Source of the DNA: Acetobacteraceae bacterium
Lineage (GTDB): Bacteria; Pseudomonadota; Alphaproteobacteria; Acetobacterales; Acetobacteraceae
Direction: 5' to 3'
Assembly (NCBI GenBank): GCA_003151425.1
Contig: PLXO01000334.1
Coordinates: 1-32,444 of the forward strand
DNA: 32,444 bases
The position numbers and the translations under genes are program-made. The notes under the pieces are model-generated. The model did no database searches, was not told the origin of the DNA, and saw only the letters and a program-made list of their open reading frames with translations. Positions 18,266 through 27,796 of this stretch are shown here, one piece after another (the first letter of the stretch is position 1; every line of letters starts with the position of its first letter).

Positions 18266-19909
18266 TTACGCCCAGCTCCACTCATACAGGTTCCATGCGC
18301 AATTGACCGTGTAGCCCGTCGGCTTGATGCCGGTCAGTTGTTTCTTCTTCAGGTTGCCCTGATAGGTTCCGGCCTGCGGCGCGAAGGGAACTTCGTCGGC
18401 GAGGATTTCCTGAATTCGCGCGTAGGTTTTCTTGCGGGCCGCCTGGTCGGTCTGTGTGACGCCGAGTTCGAGCAGGCCGTCGACCTCGGCGTTCTCGTAT
18501 TGCGAGTAGTTGGACCCCACGCCGTATTTTGCGGGGATCTGCTTGGAATGGGCGCGCGCGGTGTAGTCGGGGTCCATGCCGACGGTCGGTTCCCAGGACA
18601 CCAGTTCGGTGTCGTACTGGCTTTTCGTAGTGTACTCGCCCCACACCACCGAGGCCGGGAAGTTGCGGATTTCCATCGCCACGCCGATACGCTTCCAGTT
18701 CTGCTGAAACAGCGCCTGGGTATTCTGCCGTGACGGCACGCCGGCGGTGGTGGACATGGTGAATTGCATTTTCACCCCGTCCTTTTCGCGCACGCCGTCG
18801 GCACCGACGCGCCAGCCCGCCTCGTCGAGCATCCTGGCGGCCAGTTCCGGATCAGGTGTCGGGTCGCGCAACGCCGTGTCGTAGGCCCAGTGCGTCGGTT
18901 GCAGATACGACAATGTCCGCTTGTAGGTGCCGAAATAGACATCGTCGATCGACTTCTGCATCTCCAGCGCGATGTAGAGCGCCTTGCGCACCTTGGCATC
19001 CCTAAACTGCGGCTTGCCGCAGTTGAAGTAGACGAACTGCACCCAGGGCTGCGGCGTGGTGAGCAGGTCGCGCTCGGGCAGCGCGCGGGCTTCGCCCCAG
19101 CGGTCGGAGGGCACGCCGCTGAGGCCCATGTAGTCGACCTCGCCGGTCTTGGCCTGGCCGTACAACACGAGCTGGTCGGGGACGAATTTGTGGATGAACT
19201 GCCGCACTTTCGGCGCGCCCCGATGATAGTCCGGATTGCGCTCGTAGATCATGTGGCTGCCGGCGACCCGGCTTTTCAATAGATACGGTCCGGTGCCGAT
19301 CGGCTGGCTGTTGAAGCCGGAGGTATTGATGTTGGCTTCCTTGGACAGCAGGTGCTGCGGCACGATGTGCATGTTCTGCCAGGACCAGGCAAACGGCACA
19401 TACGGCTTGCTCAGTTCGATTTCGACATGGGTGGCGTCGACCACCTTGAAGGTCTTGATGATATCGAAACCGCTGCGGCTGCGGATGGCGATGCCGGGGT
19501 TGATGATGGATTGGTAGGTGAACTCGACATCCCTGGCGCTGAAGGCCTCGCCGTCGGTCCATTTCACGTCGGGGCGCAGCTCGATCTTCCACACCAGGCC
19601 GTCCGCCGAGATGCCGCCATTCTCGGCGGTGGGAATCCTGACCGCGAGATTGGGAATGAACTCGCCCTTCTCGTTGACGTCCCACAAGGCGTCGAACATG
19701 CAGACCTCGGGGATGTTCTCGGTGCCGGCGTTGACCCAGAGCAGCGGGTTGAACTGCACCGGCTCCTGCGTCATGCCGAGGATGATGCGGTCGCGATTGA
19801 CCGCCTGGGCGTGCCCGGTGCGGATGCCTGTGGGGATGATCAGCGGGGCCGCCAGGCCACCGACGATGGCGGTCCGCCGGGTGATGCCTGCTCCGCGTGT
19901 TCCAATCAT
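18266..19909 (-). CDS. ABC transporter substrate-binding protein, family 5 (peptide type)
   Basis: A 547-residue periplasmic binding protein of the DppA/OppA type. The N-terminus has a twin-arginine signal: TRRTAIVGGLAAPLIIP followed by a probable cleavage after GHAQA near residue 36. The mature protein shows the family core, LRPDVKWTDGEAFSARDVEFTYQ split around residues 105-128, and GTGPYLLKS. Start ATG is preceded by GGAGG. It is the last gene of the operon, 22 bases after the DppC-type permease, and should deliver a peptide or similar solute to that permease pair. The ligand cannot be read from the sequence. Confidence 0.92.
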   Translation of the reverse strand: MIGTRGAGITRRTAIVGGLAAPLIIPTGIRTGHAQAVNRDRIILGMTQEPVQFNPLLWVNAGTENIPEVCMFDALWDVNEKGEFIPNLAVRIPTAENGGISADGLVWKIELRPDVKWTDGEAFSARDVEFTYQSIINPGIAIRSRSGFDIIKTFKVVDATHVEIELSKPYVPFAWSWQNMHIVPQHLLSKEANINTSGFNSQPIGTGPYLLKSRVAGSHMIYERNPDYHRGAPKVRQFIHKFVPDQLVLYGQAKTGEVDYMGLSGVPSDRWGEARALPERDLLTTPQPWVQFVYFNCGKPQFRDAKVRKALYIALEMQKSIDDVYFGTYKRTLSYLQPTHWAYDTALRDPTPDPELAARMLDEAGWRVGADGVREKDGVKMQFTMSTTAGVPSRQNTQALFQQNWKRIGVAMEIRNFPASVVWGEYTTKSQYDTELVSWEPTVGMDPDYTARAHSKQIPAKYGVGSNYSQYENAEVDGLLELGVTQTDQAARKKTYARIQEILADEVPFAPQAGTYQGNLKKKQLTGIKPTGYTVNCAWNLYEWSWA

Positions 19910-19931
19910 CGGTGCCTCCGTTGTGTTGCAG

Positions 19932-20825
19932 TCAGGATTCCATGCGCAGGCGCGGATCGAGCGCGTCGCGCAGGCCGTCGCCGAGGAAGTTGAAGCCCAT
20001 CACCGTCAGTGTGATCATCACGCCGGGCAGGATGGCAAGAAAGGGCTGCGTGTCAAAGTAGCCCTGCGCGTTGGTCAGCATGTTGCCCCAGCTTGCCAAG
20101 GGCGGCTGCACGCCATAGCCAAGATAGCTGATATAACTCTCCATGAGCACCGCCGCGGCGACCTTCAGGGTGGCCGCGACCAGCAGCGGGGCGGCGACGT
20201 TGGGCAGCAGCTCGCGGAACATGATGTGCAGGCTGCCGGCGCCGAGCGCACGGGCCGCCTGGATGAAGTCCTGCTCTTTCAGGTGCAGGATCTCCGCCCG
20301 CACGATGCGGGTCACCTCCATCCATGAGGTCAGGCCGATGATCAGGGAGATGGAGATCAGCGTCGGTGGAATGAACGCGGCGACCACCAGCAACAGGAAG
20401 ACCTGAGGGAAACACAGCATGGTGTCGACGAATCGCATCAGCAACGTGTCCGTCCAGCCGCCGCGATAGCCGGCGAGCAGGCCGATCACCGCGCCGGTGA
20501 CGATCGTGGTGACCATCGCGACCAGGCCCACCGTCAGCGAGATGCGCCCGCCATAGAGCAGCCGGGACAGCGTATCGCGGCCGAGCTCATCGGTGCCAAG
20601 CGGGAACGTCCAACGCTGGAAGGGGGCAATGAAACGCAATGAGGTATCGAGCAGCAATGGATCGCGCGGCGCGATGGCCGGGGCAAACAGCGCGGCAAGG
20701 CAGAGCAGCACGACCGTTATGCCGCCGAACAGAGCCAGGCGGTGACGGGAGAAGCGGCGCAGGATGCCCGCACGCGCCACGGTCACGTGCGCCACGGTCA
20801 CGTCAGCCGCACGCCCCACGGTCAT
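19932..20825 (-). CDS. ABC peptide permease, DppC type
   Basis: A 297-residue inner-membrane permease. After the first membrane segment (LALFGGITVVLLCLAALF) come the family features FPLGTDELGRDTLSRLLYGGR and the EAA loop AARALGAGSLHIMFRELLPN near residues 200-220, which docks on the ATPases. The ATG at 20825 overlaps the DppB-type stop codon as ATGA. The reading frame is open far upstream, but that part is a shadow of the DppB-type gene. The N-terminus TVGRAADVTVAHVTVARAG is odd: it arises from tandem copies of the start region, leaving further in-frame GTG starts at 20801 and 20786. Confidence 0.92.
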   Translation of the reverse strand: MTVGRAADVTVAHVTVARAGILRRFSRHRLALFGGITVVLLCLAALFAPAIAPRDPLLLDTSLRFIAPFQRWTFPLGTDELGRDTLSRLLYGGRISLTVGLVAMVTTIVTGAVIGLLAGYRGGWTDTLLMRFVDTMLCFPQVFLLLVVAAFIPPTLISISLIIGLTSWMEVTRIVRAEILHLKEQDFIQAARALGAGSLHIMFRELLPNVAAPLLVAATLKVAAAVLMESYISYLGYGVQPPLASWGNMLTNAQGYFDTQPFLAILPGVMITLTVMGFNFLGDGLRDALDPRLRMES

Positions 20826-20837
20826 GTCAGCCGCACG
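20774..20837. repeat. tandem repeat over the DppB stop / DppC start junction
   Basis: On the plus strand CCACGGTCACGT occurs at 20777-20788 and 20792-20803, and as CCACGGTCATGT at 20816-20827; CAGCCGCACG follows the second and third copies. Spacings are 15 and 24 bases, both multiples of three, so the DppC frame is kept. Confidence 0.85.
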
Positions 20838-21775
20838 CGCGGGTCGAGCAGGGCGATGGCGATGTCGGCCAGCAGATTGGCGGCAATGACGAACAGGGCG
20901 GTGAACATGATCAAGCCCATCAGGATCGGATATTCCTTCATGTTCAGGGCATCGACGAACAGGCGGCCCATGCCGGGCCAGCCGAAGATCGTTTCGGTGA
21001 CCAGGGCGCCGGAGAACAGCGCGGGCAGTTCCACACCAAGCAGCGCCAGCAGCGGCTTCAGTGCGTTTGGCGCCGCGTGGCGGAGCAGCCGCTCGTGCGC
21101 GCGCAAACCCTTCGCCTTGGCCGTTCGCATGTAGTCCTGGTGCAGCACTTCGAGGAACGAGGAACGGGCATAGCGGCTCCAACCGGCGGTGATCACCAGG
21201 GCGAGCACCATCACCGGCAGGAACAGGTGGCGGAGCAGATCGAGCAGATTGCCCTCCTCGCCGAGCTCGTACATGCCGCCGCTGGGAAACCAGCCCAGCC
21301 GCACGGCAAAGCAATAGATCGCCATCAGACCGAACCAGAACGTCGGAAACGACAGCGCCACCATCGCGCCTGATGTGGCGAGCATGTCGAACGCGGAATA
21401 ACGCTTCACCGCCCCGAGGATGCCGATGGTGACGCCGATCAGGATTGCGAGCGACAACGCCGAGCCCATCAGCAGGAACGTCGCGGGCATTCGCTCCAGG
21501 ATCACGTGCAACACCGGCCGCCCGCCGAAGAACGTGGTGCCCCAGTTGCCGGTGAACATGCCAATCGCCCATTTCATGTACTGGATCGGCACCGGCTGAT
21601 CCAGGCCGAGCACGACGCGAATGCGCTCGATGTCCTGGTTGGTGATGGTGGGGTTGAGCGTGTAGACGGCCAGCGGGCCGCCGGGGGCCAGGTGCATCAG
21701 GCCGAAGCCGATGACGGACACGCCGATCAGCAGCGGGACGGATTGCAGCAGGCGGCGACCGATATAGGGAAGCAT
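20822..21775 (-). CDS. ABC peptide permease, DppB type
   Basis: A 317-residue inner-membrane permease with six predicted segments. It starts MLPYIGRRLLQSVPLLIGVSV, typical of DppB/OppB, and has the EAA loop AKGLRAHERLLRHAAPNALKP near residues 215-235 followed by TETIFGWPGMGRL, a family signature. The C-terminus is IALLDPRVRLT. It lies ten bases after the DppF-type ATPase gene and overlaps the DppC-type gene by four bases, so translation is probably coupled. It should pair with the DppC-type permease and the downstream binding protein. Confidence 0.93.
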   Translation of the reverse strand: MLPYIGRRLLQSVPLLIGVSVIGFGLMHLAPGGPLAVYTLNPTITNQDIERIRVVLGLDQPVPIQYMKWAIGMFTGNWGTTFFGGRPVLHVILERMPATFLLMGSALSLAILIGVTIGILGAVKRYSAFDMLATSGAMVALSFPTFWFGLMAIYCFAVRLGWFPSGGMYELGEEGNLLDLLRHLFLPVMVLALVITAGWSRYARSSFLEVLHQDYMRTAKAKGLRAHERLLRHAAPNALKPLLALLGVELPALFSGALVTETIFGWPGMGRLFVDALNMKEYPILMGLIMFTALFVIAANLLADIAIALLDPRVRLT

Positions 21776-21784
21776 GTGCCGGTC

Positions 21785-22756
21785 CTACCCCGGATACAGA
21801 TGGCAGGCGACGCTGTGCCCGCCGGGCAGCATCGTGATGGTCGGCGCCTCCTGCACGCAGCGCGCCATGGCCTGTGGACAGCGCGGATGGAAGGCGCAGC
21901 CGGAGGGCGGATGCGCGGGCGAGGGCATATCGCCGCCGAGCACGGTGCGGGCGCGGCCGCGCCTGGGCTCCGGCGACGGCACGGCGGCCAGCAGCGCGGT
22001 GGTGTACGGGTGCTTGGGGTCGAAGAACAATGCCTCCCGCGGACCGCATTCGACGATCCGGCCGAGATACATCACGGCGACCCGGTCACAGATATGGCTG
22101 ACCACGCCAAGGTTATGCGAGATCAGGATATAGGTCAGCCCGAGCTCACCCTGAAGGCGCTTGAGCAGATTTATGATCTGCGCCTGGATCGAAGCGTCCA
22201 GGGCCGAAACGGGCTCGTCGCCGATGAGCAGACGCGGGTGCAAGGCGAGTGCCCGGGCGATCCCGACGCGCTGCCGCTGGCCACCGGAAAATTCGTGCGG
22301 ATAGCGCTGGGCGGCCTCGGCGGGCAGGCCGACGAGGCGGAGCAGGTCGGCCACGCGATCGCGCTTCTCCACGCCGCGCGCCACGCGATGGATTTCGAAT
22401 GGCGCAGCCAGGATGCGCCCGATGGTCATGCGCGGATTGAGCGAGGACATCGGGTCCTGGAAGACGATCTGCATACGCCGGCGCAGCGGCATCATTGCGG
22501 ATTGCGACAGATGCGTGATGTCGCGGGATTCGAAAAGAATTTTCCCCTCGGTGGGCTCGATCAGCCGCAGGATTGATTTTCCCGCCGTGGTCTTGCCCGA
22601 TCCGCTTTCGCCGACGATGCCCAGCACTTCGCCGGCGGCCAGGGTAAGGTCGATGCCGTCCACCGCGCGCACCTGGCCGACCGGACGGCGCAACAGCTTT
22701 GAGAGAACGGGGAAATACGTGCGCAGACCGCGCACCTCCAGCAGCGTCTCAGCCAT
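21785..22756 (-). CDS. ABC peptide transporter ATPase, DppF type
   Basis: A 323-residue ATPase. Walker A is GESGSGKTT near residue 50, the signature FSGGQRQRVGIARA near 158 and Walker B LLIGDEPVSALD near 178. The C-terminal oligopeptide-transporter extension contains FFDPKHPYTTALLAAVPSP and four or more Cys residues (GCAFHPRCP, RCVQ, ACHLYPG). The ATG at 22756 overlaps the DppD-type stop by eight bases and gives the normal N-terminus [15 protein letters not shown]; the open frame further upstream is a shadow. It should form a heterodimer with the DppD-type ATPase. Confidence 0.93.
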   Translation of the reverse strand: MAETLLEVRGLRTYFPVLSKLLRRPVGQVRAVDGIDLTLAAGEVLGIVGESGSGKTTAGKSILRLIEPTEGKILFESRDITHLSQSAMMPLRRRMQIVFQDPMSSLNPRMTIGRILAAPFEIHRVARGVEKRDRVADLLRLVGLPAEAAQRYPHEFSGGQRQRVGIARALALHPRLLIGDEPVSALDASIQAQIINLLKRLQGELGLTYILISHNLGVVSHICDRVAVMYLGRIVECGPREALFFDPKHPYTTALLAAVPSPEPRRGRARTVLGGDMPSPAHPPSGCAFHPRCPQAMARCVQEAPTITMLPGGHSVACHLYPG

Positions 22757-23726
22757 GGCCCGGCTTCCAACAGGCAACCTCGCGGCCATCGCCGACAGGT
22801 TCCAGGATCGGCCGCGTGCTGTGGCAGTAATGATCGGCCAGGGCGCAGCGAGGCGCGAAGGCGCAACCCTCCGGCAGTTCGCCGGGGGATGGAACGGTTC
22901 CAGGAATTTCCGGCAGCTCGGCCTCGGGATGGCGGACGATACGGGGAATCGAACGCAGCAGCCCCTGCGTGTACGGATGCAGCGGTGTGCGAAAAAGGTC
23001 GGCCACCGACGCCGTTTCGACGATGCGCCCGGCATACATCACCGCGACGCGATGCGCGGTCTCGGCGATCACCGCGAGATCATGGGTGATGAGCAGGATC
23101 GCCGTCCCCATCTCACGCTGCAGTTCTTCCAGCAGTTCCAGGATCTGCGCCTGGATGGTCACGTCCAGCGCCGTGGTCGGCTCGTCCGCCACCAGCACGG
23201 AAGGGCGACAGGACAGGGCGATGGCGATCATCGCGCGCTGGCGCATGCCGCCGGAGAGCTGATGCGGATAGACGGTGGCCGCCTGTTCCGGCCGCGGAAT
23301 GCCGACGCGCGCGAGCAGGTCATGGGTGCGTGCGCGGGCGGCACGTGAACTCAGGCCGAGATGGCGGATCAGCGGCTCGTCGATCTGCCGTCCGATCGTC
23401 ATCAGAGGATTGAGCGAGGTCATCGGCTCCTGGAAGATCATCGACACGCGATTGCCGCGCACCGCCAGCAGGTCGCGCGCCGGGGCGCCGACCATCTCGC
23501 GGCCCTGGAAGCGGATCGAGCCGCTCGGGTGTCTCGCCATGGGATAGGGCAGCAGCTGCAGGACCGAGAGCGCGGTCACCGACTTGCCCGACCCGGACTC
23601 CCCCACCAGCGCCACGGTCTCGCCGCGCTTGATGTCGAAGCTTGCGCCCTTCACCGCCTGGACGGCATTGACGCCGGCGCCGAACGTCACCGACAGGTCG
23701 CGGACCTCGAGGAGGGCGTCGCTCAT
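22749..23726 (-). CDS. ABC peptide transporter ATPase, DppD type
   Basis: A 325-residue ATPase. Walker A is [13 protein letters not shown] near residue 41, the signature [15 protein letters not shown] near 157 and Walker [13 protein letters not shown] near 177. The C-terminal part has [13 protein letters not shown] and the Cys pattern [15 protein letters not shown]...ACWKPG; in DppD proteins these cysteines can bind an iron-sulfur cluster. The ATG at 23726 overlaps the YejE stop by four bases. With the DppF-type protein it is the only ATPase pair in an operon that has two permease sets. Confidence 0.93.
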   Translation of the reverse strand: MSDALLEVRDLSVTFGAGVNAVQAVKGASFDIKRGETVALVGESGSGKSVTALSVLQLLPYPMARHPSGSIRFQGREMVGAPARDLLAVRGNRVSMIFQEPMTSLNPLMTIGRQIDEPLIRHLGLSSRAARARTHDLLARVGIPRPEQAATVYPHQLSGGMRQRAMIAIALSCRPSVLVADEPTTALDVTIQAQILELLEELQREMGTAILLITHDLAVIAETAHRVAVMYAGRIVETASVADLFRTPLHPYTQGLLRSIPRIVRHPEAELPEIPGTVPSPGELPEGCAFAPRCALADHYCHSTRPILEPVGDGREVACWKPGHG

Positions 23727-24748
23727 GTTGGTACCTTGCGCGGATCGAAGGCGTCGCGCACCGCTTCGCCGATGAACACCAGCAGTGTCATCATCAGGGC
23801 GACGACGAAGAAGCCGGTAAAGGCGAGCCACGGCGCCGTCAGGTTGTTCTTGCCCTGCAGCAGCAATTCACCGAGCGAGGGCGAACCCGGCGGCAGGCCG
23901 AAGCCAAGGAAATCCAGTGCCGTCAATGTCGTGACCGACCCGGCAAGGATGAAAGGCAGATAGGTGAGGCTCGCGGTCATGGCGTTGGGAAGGATGTGCC
24001 GGAACATGATGCGTGCGTCCAGCACGCCCATCGCGCGAGCGGCGCGGACATAGTCGAAATTGCGTCCGCGCAAGAACTCCGCACGGACTAGGCCGACGAG
24101 GCCCATCCAGCCGAACAGCAGCATGATGCCGAGCAGGGACCAGAAGCCGGGTTCGATGAAGCTCGCCATGATGATCAGCAGATAGAGCACCGGCATGCTC
24201 GACCAGATCTCGAGAAAGCGCTGGAACAGAAGGTCCGTCAGGCCACCGAAATAGCCCTGTGCCGCGCCGGCGGCGATGCCAATCGCCGAACCGAAGAAGG
24301 TCAGCAGAAATCCGAACAGCACCGAGATTCTGAAGCTGTAGATGAGGCGGCCCAGCACGTCGCGCGCCTGATCGTCGGTCCCCAGTAGGTTGCGGACGCT
24401 GGGCGGCGACGGCGCCGGCCCATCCAGGTTCTTCACGATGGTGTCGTAGCGGAAGGGGATCGCCGGCCATAGCATCCAGCCCTTCGCGTCTATCAACTTC
24501 GCGACGTAGGGGTCCTTGTAGTCGGTCACCGTGGCGAATTCGCCGCCAAACGTTGTTTCCGGATAGGCTTTGAGCACTGGCACGTAGAACGCACCGTCGT
24601 AACGTACCAGAATCGGGCGATCATTAGCGATGAGCTCGGCAAAAAGGCTGACGACGAACAGCGTGCCGAATACGACAAGAGACCAGGCGCCTCGCCGGTT
24701 GGCGAAGAAATTCCGAAAGCGACGTCGCGTGATGGGCGAAAGCCGCAT
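23723..24748 (-). CDS. yejE: ABC transporter permease YejE
   Basis: A 341-residue inner-membrane permease. It has the long loop after the first membrane segment that distinguishes YejE from DppC: ANDRPILVRYDGAFYVPVLK, then PETTFGGEFATVTDYKDPYV. LLGTDDQARDVLGRLIYSFR and the EAA loop AARAMGVLDARIMFRHILPN (near residues 235-255) follow. In enterobacteria YejABEF imports microcin C and other peptides. The start codon shares one base with the YejB stop, and the gene overlaps the DppD-type gene by four bases. Confidence 0.94.
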   Translation of the reverse strand: MRLSPITRRRFRNFFANRRGAWSLVVFGTLFVVSLFAELIANDRPILVRYDGAFYVPVLKAYPETTFGGEFATVTDYKDPYVAKLIDAKGWMLWPAIPFRYDTIVKNLDGPAPSPPSVRNLLGTDDQARDVLGRLIYSFRISVLFGFLLTFFGSAIGIAAGAAQGYFGGLTDLLFQRFLEIWSSMPVLYLLIIMASFIEPGFWSLLGIMLLFGWMGLVGLVRAEFLRGRNFDYVRAARAMGVLDARIMFRHILPNAMTASLTYLPFILAGSVTTLTALDFLGFGLPPGSPSLGELLLQGKNNLTAPWLAFTGFFVVALMMTLLVFIGEAVRDAFDPRKVPT

Positions 24749-25851
24749 CAGGAACCCCGCGTCTCGAAGTCGATGCGCGGATCGACGAGCATGTAGATCA
24801 GGTCACCAATCAACCCGACGGCAAGGCCGAGCAGGCCCAGCGTCCACAATGTGCCGAACATCACCGGATAATCTCGACCGATCGCCGCTTCGAAACCGAG
24901 CAGACCCATACCGTCGAGCGAGAAGATCACCTCGATGAGCAGCGATCCGGTGAACAGAACGCCGATGAATGCCGCGGGAAAGCCGGCGATCACGATCAGC
25001 ATGGCGTTACGGAAGACGTGGCCGTAGAGGACGCGCCATTCCACCAGACCCTTAGCGCGGGCGGTCAGTACATATTGCTTGCCGATCTCCTCGAGGAAAG
25101 AATTCTTCGTCAGCATAGTGAGTGTCGCAAAACCGCTGACCACCATGGCAGTGATGGGCAGGAACATGTGCCAGGCGTAGTCCGCGGCAAGCGCCGGCCA
25201 GGACAGCATTCGCCAGTCATCGGAGACGATGCCGCGCAGGGGAAAGATCTTCCAGTAGCTGCCGCCGGCAAACAGCACGACCAGCAGCAGCGCAAACAGG
25301 AAGCTGGGAATTGCGTTGCCGACGATGACGAACGAAGAGCTGACGACGTCAAACCGCGAGCCATCGCGGACCGCCTTGCCGATCCCGAGTGGTATCGAAA
25401 TCAGATAGACCAGCAGCGTGGTCCATAGCCCGAGCGACACTGACACCGGCATCTTCGAGATCACCAGCTCGGACACGCGGGCATTGCGGAAGAAGCTCTC
25501 GCCAAGGTCGAATACCAGATAGCCGCCCATCATCTGGATGAAGCGCTCGCCGATCGGCTTGTCGAAACCGTACTGCTTGCGAATGCGCTCAATCAATTCC
25601 GGCGGCAGGCCACGCCCCCCGCGCGAAAGATTGGGTTGCTCGCTGCCGGAAGTCGGCTGCTGGCTGGGAGCCGTGGTCTCATTGCCGCCCGAAGTGAAGC
25701 GAGACGTTACATCGCCGCGACCCTGTAGTTGGGCGATTGCCTGTTCGACCGGTCCGCCCGGCGCCGCCTGGATGACGAAGAAGTTGATCACCATGATGCC
25801 GAGCAGCGTCGGGATCATCAGCATCAGGCGGCGCAGGATATAGGCGCGCAT
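24748..25851 (-). CDS. yejB: ABC transporter permease YejB
   Basis: A 367-residue inner-membrane permease starting RAYILRRLMLMIPTLLGIMV. The long periplasmic insertion (IAQLQGRGDVTSRF through a Ser/Gln/Gly-rich stretch to GGRGLPPELIERIRKQYGFD, residues about 40-100) is typical of YejB and absent from DppB. The EAA loop and the later GSLLIEVIFSLDGMGLLGFEA are intact. It follows yejA by 44 bases and is translationally coupled to yejE. Confidence 0.94.
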   Translation of the reverse strand: MRAYILRRLMLMIPTLLGIMVINFFVIQAAPGGPVEQAIAQLQGRGDVTSRFTSGGNETTAPSQQPTSGSEQPNLSRGGRGLPPELIERIRKQYGFDKPIGERFIQMMGGYLVFDLGESFFRNARVSELVISKMPVSVSLGLWTTLLVYLISIPLGIGKAVRDGSRFDVVSSSFVIVGNAIPSFLFALLLVVLFAGGSYWKIFPLRGIVSDDWRMLSWPALAADYAWHMFLPITAMVVSGFATLTMLTKNSFLEEIGKQYVLTARAKGLVEWRVLYGHVFRNAMLIVIAGFPAAFIGVLFTGSLLIEVIFSLDGMGLLGFEAAIGRDYPVMFGTLWTLGLLGLAVGLIGDLIYMLVDPRIDFETRGS

Positions 25852-25895
25852 CGATCGTCAGGTCGTCGAGACGGAAATCACCATCGGGCGATACG

Positions 25896-27749
25896 TCACT
25901 GCTTGCCGCTGCCTGTGTTGCGCAACACCTTCTCCTTCTCAGTATCGATCCACCAGAAGGAAATACCTCGGGGCTGATATTTGGCGAGCTTCTCTGGCCG
26001 GCCGAACTTGTTCCAATAGGCGATCCAGAACTCGGTCGAGTAGTATTGCGGCACTAGGTAGTAATGCCACAGCAGCACCCGGTCGAGTGCGCGAGTGCGC
26101 ATGATGAGGCTGTTGCGGTCGGGCGCGGCGACCACCAGCTCGATCAGCTTGTCGATCGCCGGATCGGAGATGCCGATCGTGTTGCGGCTTCCCTTGGTGC
26201 GCGCCGCTTCGGAACCCCAGAATTCCCGCTGCTCGTTGCCCGGCGACAACGACTGCGAGAACAGTTCGATCGTCATCTCGAAGTCGAAGTCATCCATCCT
26301 CTTCCGGTACTGCGCCGGATCGACTGTGCGCAAGCGCACCTCGATGCCGACCTTTTCAGCCCACTGCTTGAACGGTAAGGCGAAGCGTTCGAGTCTCGGC
26401 TCGCCCAGCAGCAATTCGAAGCTGAACGGCTGACCGGTCGTCTTGTTGGTCATCTTGCCGTCGCGGATTTCCCAGCCGGCGTCCTTGAGCAGCGCAATGG
26501 CACGCCGTGCACCCTCGCGGTTGTTGCCGCTGGCGTCGGTCACCGGCAGCTTGAATTCCTTGGCGAAGACCTCCTCGGGGATCTGGCTGCGCAGGGGCTC
26601 AAGGACTTCCAGCTCCTCCTTCGACGGCAGACCAGTCGCGGCGAGCTCGGAATTGAAGAAGTAGCTATTGATCCGGGTCAGCAACCCATACGACAGGGTC
26701 TTGTTGAACCATTCGAAGTCGACCAAGTGGACGAATGCCTCGCGTACGCGACGGTCCTTGAACAACTCGCGGCGCAGATTGAAACCGAGACCCTGCATCG
26801 GCAGCGTGCTCTGGTGCTTTAGCGTCGCTCGCTGGATCGCGCCCGACTTCACCGGAGGGATGTCGTAACCGACCGCCCAGTTACGCGACGTATATTCCTC
26901 GCGATAGTCAATTTCGCCGGCCTTGAACGCCTCGAATGCCACGGTTTCGTCGCGATAGTAATCGTAGCGCATGGTATCGAAATTGTTGCGGCCGCGATTG
27001 AGCCAGAGGTCGCGACCCCAATGATCCTCAACGCGCTTGGCGGCGATGTACCGTCCGGCCTCAAAGGAATCGATGCGATAGGCGCCGCTGCCTAGCGGTA
27101 TTTCGAGCGACGTCTTCTCGAAATCTCGGGTCGCCCACCAATGCTTTGGAAGAACCGTGAGCTGGCCGATGATGAGTGGTAGTTCGTTGTTTTCACCGCC
27201 GCGGAAAACGAATTTGACGACACGCTCGTCGAGTCGCTCCGCCTTCGCGACGTCTTGCCAATAGGCCGCATACTGCGGTGCGCCCTTCGACTTCAGGATG
27301 TCGAAGGAGAAGACGACGTCGTCGGCGGTAACTGGCTTGCCGTCATGCCAGCGCGCCTCGCGGCGCAGGGTGAAGACCACCCAGGAGCGGTCCTTGGGGT
27401 ATTCGATCGTTTCTGCGAGGAGGCCGTAGCTGGTTGCCGCCTCATCGTTGGTTCCGACCATCAGGCTTTCATAGATCAGACCGACGGCCCCGGCTGGCGT
27501 GCCCTTGAGTATGAATGGGTTCAAAGAATCGAACGAGCCTCGGCCGGCGAGGCGCACGGAGCCACCCTTGGGCGCGCCAGGATTGACGTATTCGAGGTTC
27601 TTGGCGTCGGCTGAATACTTGAGGTCACCGTGTGTCGCGAAGCCGTGGCTGACGATGGTGTTTGCCGACGTCTGCGCCCGCACGATCGCCGGCGCGCCAA
27701 TCCACAGGACGGCACCTCCCGCCAGTACGCTGCGCCGTTTGATCGCCAT
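25896..27749 (-). CDS. yejA: periplasmic substrate-binding protein YejA
   Basis: A 617-residue family-5 binding protein, first gene of the operon. The start at 27749 gives a compact signal peptide, AIKRRSVLAGGAVLWIGAPAI, with a twin-arginine-like KRRSVL and probable cleavage after IVRAQ. The mature N-terminus HGFATHGDLKYSADAKNLEY and PGAPKGGSVRLAGRGSFDSL are YejA hallmarks. The C-terminus ends with NKFGRPEKLAKYQPRGISFW, a region also seen in YejA. It should bind oligopeptides, including peptide-nucleotide antibiotics in other bacteria. Lies divergent from the Dyp-peroxidase gene across about 180 bases. Confidence 0.94.
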   Translation of the reverse strand: MAIKRRSVLAGGAVLWIGAPAIVRAQTSANTIVSHGFATHGDLKYSADAKNLEYVNPGAPKGGSVRLAGRGSFDSLNPFILKGTPAGAVGLIYESLMVGTNDEAATSYGLLAETIEYPKDRSWVVFTLRREARWHDGKPVTADDVVFSFDILKSKGAPQYAAYWQDVAKAERLDERVVKFVFRGGENNELPLIIGQLTVLPKHWWATRDFEKTSLEIPLGSGAYRIDSFEAGRYIAAKRVEDHWGRDLWLNRGRNNFDTMRYDYYRDETVAFEAFKAGEIDYREEYTSRNWAVGYDIPPVKSGAIQRATLKHQSTLPMQGLGFNLRRELFKDRRVREAFVHLVDFEWFNKTLSYGLLTRINSYFFNSELAATGLPSKEELEVLEPLRSQIPEEVFAKEFKLPVTDASGNNREGARRAIALLKDAGWEIRDGKMTNKTTGQPFSFELLLGEPRLERFALPFKQWAEKVGIEVRLRTVDPAQYRKRMDDFDFEMTIELFSQSLSPGNEQREFWGSEAARTKGSRNTIGISDPAIDKLIELVVAAPDRNSLIMRTRALDRVLLWHYYLVPQYYSTEFWIAYWNKFGRPEKLAKYQPRGISFWWIDTEKEKVLRNTGSGKQ

Positions 27750-27780
27750 GCCGTACGCTCCCACGCCTGCCTGTCTTTCG

Positions 27781-27796
27781 GCGCTATATATAACGC
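27781..27796 (-). promoter_or_regulatory. TATATA palindrome, likely -10 region of the yejA operon
   Basis: GCGCTATATATAACGC is symmetrical at all but one pair of positions and stands out in this GC-rich DNA. It lies about 32-47 bases before the yejA start on the minus strand, the right place for a -10 box, and its symmetry could also serve an operator. I see no good -35 hexamer. Confidence 0.4.

Noticed and set aside
20826..22049. A long N-terminal extension of the DppC-type permease (fusion)
   Set aside because: The extension is an off-frame reading of the DppB-type gene; the ATGA overlap at 20822-20825 supplies the real start.
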